NCBI RefSeq assembly: GCF_000972385.1
Contig: NZ_JXTE01000005.1
Coordinates: 124,001 to 188,000, forward strand
Source of the DNA: Streptomyces sp. WM6386
Lineage (GTDB): Bacteria; Actinomycetota; Actinomycetes; Streptomycetales; Streptomycetaceae
DNA length: 64,000 bases
Reading direction: 5' to 3'
The position numbers and the translations under genes are program-made. Numbering within the stretch: position 1 is the first letter of the stretch; the number at the start of each line of letters is the position of its first letter. Shown in pieces: positions 61,249 to 64,000 of this stretch. The notes under the pieces are model-generated. The model searched no databases, was not told the origin of the DNA, and saw nothing but the letters and a program-made list of their open reading frames with translations.

Positions 61249-62944
61249 CGTACACGCTCGACAGGGTCTGCGGCACGGCGGTGAAGGCCCGCAGCCGGAT
61301 CCGCGCGCCCGCGCGGGGGAGCCCGTACCTCCCGGCGGGCGGCCGGAGTTCATAGCGCGCCGTGGCGTGGGCGGGCAGCGTCGCAGGCCCCCGGACGACC
61401 GTCCAGTACCGGCTCATGCCCTGTCCCACGGTCAGCATGAAGTGGGGCGCCAGGGCGCTGCCGGCCGTGTTGGTGACCCGGATCGTCAGCCGGGAGCCGT
61501 CGGCCGGCCTGGCCCGCTGCAACCCGGTGACCTGCATCCGCAGAGGCGGTGTGCCCGTCACCGCCAGGGCCGCGCTCACCAGGGCCGGCGACAGCACGAG
61601 CAGGGCCACGGCCATCCGCGCCGCACGGGAGTGCGGCCGAAGCCCCGGCTGCCACGCGTCCGCGAACTCCGACGCGGGCGCGGTGACGGCCGCCGCCAGC
61701 CACAGCGGCGTCATCATCAGGTAGTAGCCGTCCTGCGAACGCGTCGCCAGGAAGAAGGCACACCACGGCAGCACGGTCGCAGCCGGCCCCAACCGCCGTA
61801 CGAACAGCACGAACAGCACGAACAGACCCGCCGCAAGCAGCATGCTCGCGTGCGCGTACCAGTCCAGCCGGTCGCTGCCGCCCGTGAGATAGACGGACAC
61901 GTCCACCAGGCCCTGGCCGTGCAGCACCGCGCCCTGGGTCAGCGGCAGGGCGACACCGGTGAGCCAGGGGCCCGGCTCGCTCACGAGGAAATACGTGTCG
62001 ATCAGCAGCCATACGGTGGCGGCGACCCCGACGGTCCGCAGTACCACCAGCGCCGCGGCCCGGCCGCCCAGCTCCCCGCGGCGTACCGCGTAGATTCCGG
62101 CCAGCAGGAACGGCGCGAGGAACCACGGCAGTTGCTGCGCCGCACACGCCGCCCCCAGGCACACGGCCCGCGCCACCCCGGCCGCGCCCAGCCGCCCGCC
62201 CTGACCGAGCCGCGGCCAGCGCACCACCACCGGCACCAGCAGGGCGAGCGCGAGGATCGCCGGATAGCCGAGCCGGCCGTACTGCGGCAGCATCGCGAAG
62301 CCCAGGCACACCATGGTCGCCGCCGGCCGCCATGGCACCGGCAGCATCCGCCACAGCGCCACCGCGCCGACGACCAGCGCAGCCGTGCTCACCGCCGTCG
62401 CCGGGGCGCCGCCGTGGCCCAGCCAGAGCAGCGGCGCGGTCAGCAGCGGGGCGAGCGGAGGATAGCCGTAGGTGAAGTCGTAGCCGCCGGTCACCGTGGG
62501 GGTCAGGGCGACGCCGTGACCGAAGAGCCAGGGCCACGACTGACCGTAGACGGGGTGCCCCGCGACCAGTTCCCGGGCGGCCTGCGTGGTCAGGAGCGCC
62601 TCGTCGCTGCCCTGGTGGAGCACCGACCAGGCGCACAGCGTCAGCGTCACGGCCGTCACCAGGACGCAACCGTCGACGCGGGCCAGCGAACGGGTCCGGC
62701 GCACCACCAGCGCCAGCACCCCGCACACCAGGATCGAGGCGTAACAGACCGAGATGACCGCGGCCACGGCGACCTGGTGCGAGGCCGCCTGGGTCCACAC
62801 CGCGCGCGTTCCGATGAGGAGGCTGATGTCGGCGAGCAGCGTCAGGACGCGATGCCACTGCGCGGGGGTTTCCGGGCTGGGGGAGGACACCGCCGACTGC
62901 GTCCGCCGGCCGGGTGTCACCGGCTTCGGTTCTGCCAAGTGCAC
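61229..62944 (-). CDS. Membrane glycosyltransferase-like protein (GT87/mannosyltransferase type)
   Basis: A 571-aa integral membrane protein with about 11-12 TM segments. A long first extracytoplasmic region (ELVAGHPVYGQSWPWLFG, GGYDFTYGYPPLAPLLTAPL) has the acidic/aromatic pattern of polyprenol-phosphate-dependent GT-C enzymes (GT87 family). A soluble C-terminal domain of about 90 aa (VTGLQRARPADGSRLTIRV, RYELRPPAGRYGLPRAG) looks like a beta-sandwich. GTG at 62944 is taken as the start; no strong Shine-Dalgarno precedes it, and a GTG at 62930 is an alternative. Its 3' end overlaps yceI by 20 nt on the opposite strand. Confidence 0.75.
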   Translation of the reverse strand: MHLAEPKPVTPGRRTQSAVSSPSPETPAQWHRVLTLLADISLLIGTRAVWTQAASHQVAVAAVISVCYASILVCGVLALVVRRTRSLARVDGCVLVTAVTLTLCAWSVLHQGSDEALLTTQAARELVAGHPVYGQSWPWLFGHGVALTPTVTGGYDFTYGYPPLAPLLTAPLLWLGHGGAPATAVSTAALVVGAVALWRMLPVPWRPAATMVCLGFAMLPQYGRLGYPAILALALLVPVVVRWPRLGQGGRLGAAGVARAVCLGAACAAQQLPWFLAPFLLAGIYAVRRGELGGRAAALVVLRTVGVAATVWLLIDTYFLVSEPGPWLTGVALPLTQGAVLHGQGLVDVSVYLTGGSDRLDWYAHASMLLAAGLFVLFVLFVRRLGPAATVLPWCAFFLATRSQDGYYLMMTPLWLAAAVTAPASEFADAWQPGLRPHSRAARMAVALLVLSPALVSAALAVTGTPPLRMQVTGLQRARPADGSRLTIRVTNTAGSALAPHFMLTVGQGMSRYWTVVRGPATLPAHATARYELRPPAGRYGLPRAGARIRLRAFTAVPQTLSSVYVRLPSG

Positions 62945-63030
62945 GGCACCGGACCGTAATCGGGCCCGGTGAGCGAGGTGGTGGTGGAGGTGAAGAGTCC
63001 GGTAGGAGAGAGGTAAGAAAGCGAGGTTTG

Positions 63031-64000
63031 TCAGTAGACGTCCCGCACGTACCGTTTCGCCGCAGCCAACTGCTTCACATACGCCGCCGCCTCCTGCTCG
63101 CCCAGCCCGCCGTGCGCGACCGCGATGTCCTTCAGCGCCCGGTCCACGTCCTTGGCCATCCGGGAGGCGTCGCCGCACACATAGAAGTGGGCACCGTCCT
63201 GGAGCCAGCGCCACAGCTCGGGGCCGTGCTCGCGCATCCGGTCCTGGACGTAGACCTTCTGGCGCTGGTCGCGGGAGAAGGCGGTGTCGAGACGGGCGAG
63301 GGTGCCCTCGTCGAGCAGCTCGGTCAGCTCCTCCTCGTAGTAGAAGTCGCTGGCCCGGTGCTGCTCCCCGAAGAACAGCCAGTTGGGCGCCCGGTGCCCG
63401 AGCGCGCGCCGCTCCTGGAGGAAGCCCACGAAGGGCGCGACCCCCGTGCCGGGACCGACCATCACCATCGGCGTCGCCGGGTCGGCGGGCGGCCTGAAGT
63501 GCGGGGAGGCCTGGACGAAGACCGGCACCTCGGTGCCCGCGTCGGCGTCCGCGAGGAACGGCGAGCAGACTCCGCCGCGCGGTGTGCCGCGCAGGTTCTC
63601 GTACCGCACGACGGACACCGTCAGCGAGACCAGGTTCGCGTCGACGAGGGGACTGGAGGATATGGAGTACAGGCGCGGCTGAAGCTTCTTCAGGACGCCC
63701 GCCCAGTCCCGTGCGTCGGCCCGCACCGGGTGCTCGGCGAGCACGTCCACCGCCTGCCGCCCCCAGCTCCACTGCGCCAGCCCGTCCTTGTTGTCGGGCC
63801 GCAGGAGCTTCTTCAACTCCCGTCCGTCACGGACGCGGTCGCCGACGAAGCGCAGGAAGTCGGGGGTGATCCGGGTGATGTCGAGGTGCCGGTGCAGGGC
63901 CTCGGCGAACGGGATGTCGCCGACACCGTCCATTTCCACGGCGGTTGATCCGTCGACCCCGGTGGCCGCCAGCCACTCCTCCACCAGGGCGACCGAGTTG
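63031..64000 (-). CDS. Diflavin reductase / sulfite (or nitrate) reductase flavoprotein, 3' part only
   Basis: The frame is open to the window edge, giving about 322 C-terminal residues. Seen: FAD domain RLYSISSSPLVDANLVSLTV, NADPH domain GPGTGVAPFVGFLQERRALG and FYVCGDASRMAKDVDRAL, and end KRYVRDVY. It is a paralogue of the reductase at 49178-50893 (same layout and terminus). In Streptomyces a CysJ-like module is often fused to an assimilatory nitrate-reductase catalytic chain; whether that holds here lies outside the window. The last in-frame GTG inside the window (63984) is not the true start. Confidence 0.9.
   Translation of the reverse strand, partial: NSVALVEEWLAATGVDGSTAVEMDGVGDIPFAEALHRHLDITRITPDFLRFVGDRVRDGRELKKLLRPDNKDGLAQWSWGRQAVDVLAEHPVRADARDWAGVLKKLQPRLYSISSSPLVDANLVSLTVSVVRYENLRGTPRGGVCSPFLADADAGTEVPVFVQASPHFRPPADPATPMVMVGPGTGVAPFVGFLQERRALGHRAPNWLFFGEQHRASDFYYEEELTELLDEGTLARLDTAFSRDQRQKVYVQDRMREHGPELWRWLQDGAHFYVCGDASRMAKDVDRALKDIAVAHGGLGEQEAAAYVKQLAAAKRYVRDVY

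Noticed and set aside
62945..63772. Upstream extension of the membrane glycosyltransferase frame to 63772
   Set aside because: That part is antisense/out-of-frame to the diflavin reductase coding sequence on the same strand and lacks hydrophobic segments; the membrane protein begins at 62944.

Overview
The window is chromosomal DNA from a high-G+C actinomycete, almost certainly a Streptomyces. The evidence is the extreme third-position G/C in every real gene, frequent GTG/TTG starts, many ATGA/GTGA stop-start overlaps, and a run of markers typical of the Streptomyces core (sepH, cutRS, a DUF4193 zinc-ribbon protein, DUF3093, dut-DUF3710, furA-katG). I see no tRNA, rRNA, CRISPR array, integrase or transposase.

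Layout. 1-1965: end of a DUF5998-like gene, a phosphodiesterase/alkaline-phosphatase-fold protein and thymidine kinase. 2134-8841: a compact operon that looks like an undescribed RiPP-type peptide system. It has a 34-residue acidic precursor-like peptide, a stem-loop, then five genes joined by 4-nt ATGA overlaps: TPR protein, M3 metallopeptidase, HExxH peptide-hydroxylase-family protein, MFS exporter and flavin reductase. 8891-17535: VOC protein, sulfurtransferase, sepH, a lower-G+C gene-free gap, sugar-lactone oxidase plus MFS transporter, ferrochelatase, inositol monophosphatase and a small conserved protein. 17803-24054: cutRS with a tandem-repeat operator candidate, DUF4193, EcsC-like, DUF3093, thioesterase, dut and DUF3710. 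24289-26218: secreted alginate-lyase-like protein and an orphan ABC ATPase.

26381-34696 looks like a potassium-homeostasis block: kdpDE without kdpFABC, an OB-fold protein, a DUF3159 membrane protein, two RCK (TrkA) proteins and a KimA-like APC permease. 34778-40385: an RNA methyltransferase, a WGR/beta-propeller protein and its unknown neighbour, and a His/Met-rich membrane protein beside YcnI (copper). 40435-43315: a cobalt/nickel ECF importer (cbiMNQO) under a cobalamin riboswitch.

43535-50893: a DtxR/DmdR-type iron box, a very long glutamate-synthase large-subunit homologue (TTG start, 1837 aa) and a translationally coupled diflavin reductase where a GltD-type Fe-S subunit would normally sit. 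This suggests an iron-regulated, flavin-fed glutamate-synthase-like enzyme. 51040-56723: small secreted protein, aminotransferase, FAD oxidoreductase, then katG and furA with a Fur-type palindrome. 56884-64000: a large FAD/Fe-S oxidase, a marR/yceI divergent pair with repeated operators, a membrane glycosyltransferase-like protein, and the C-terminal part of a second diflavin reductase running off the end.

The two systems most worth following up are the peptide operon at 2134-8841 and the iron-box glutamate-synthase/diflavin operon at 43535-50893. All functions are read from sequence motifs and family knowledge; no searches were run.
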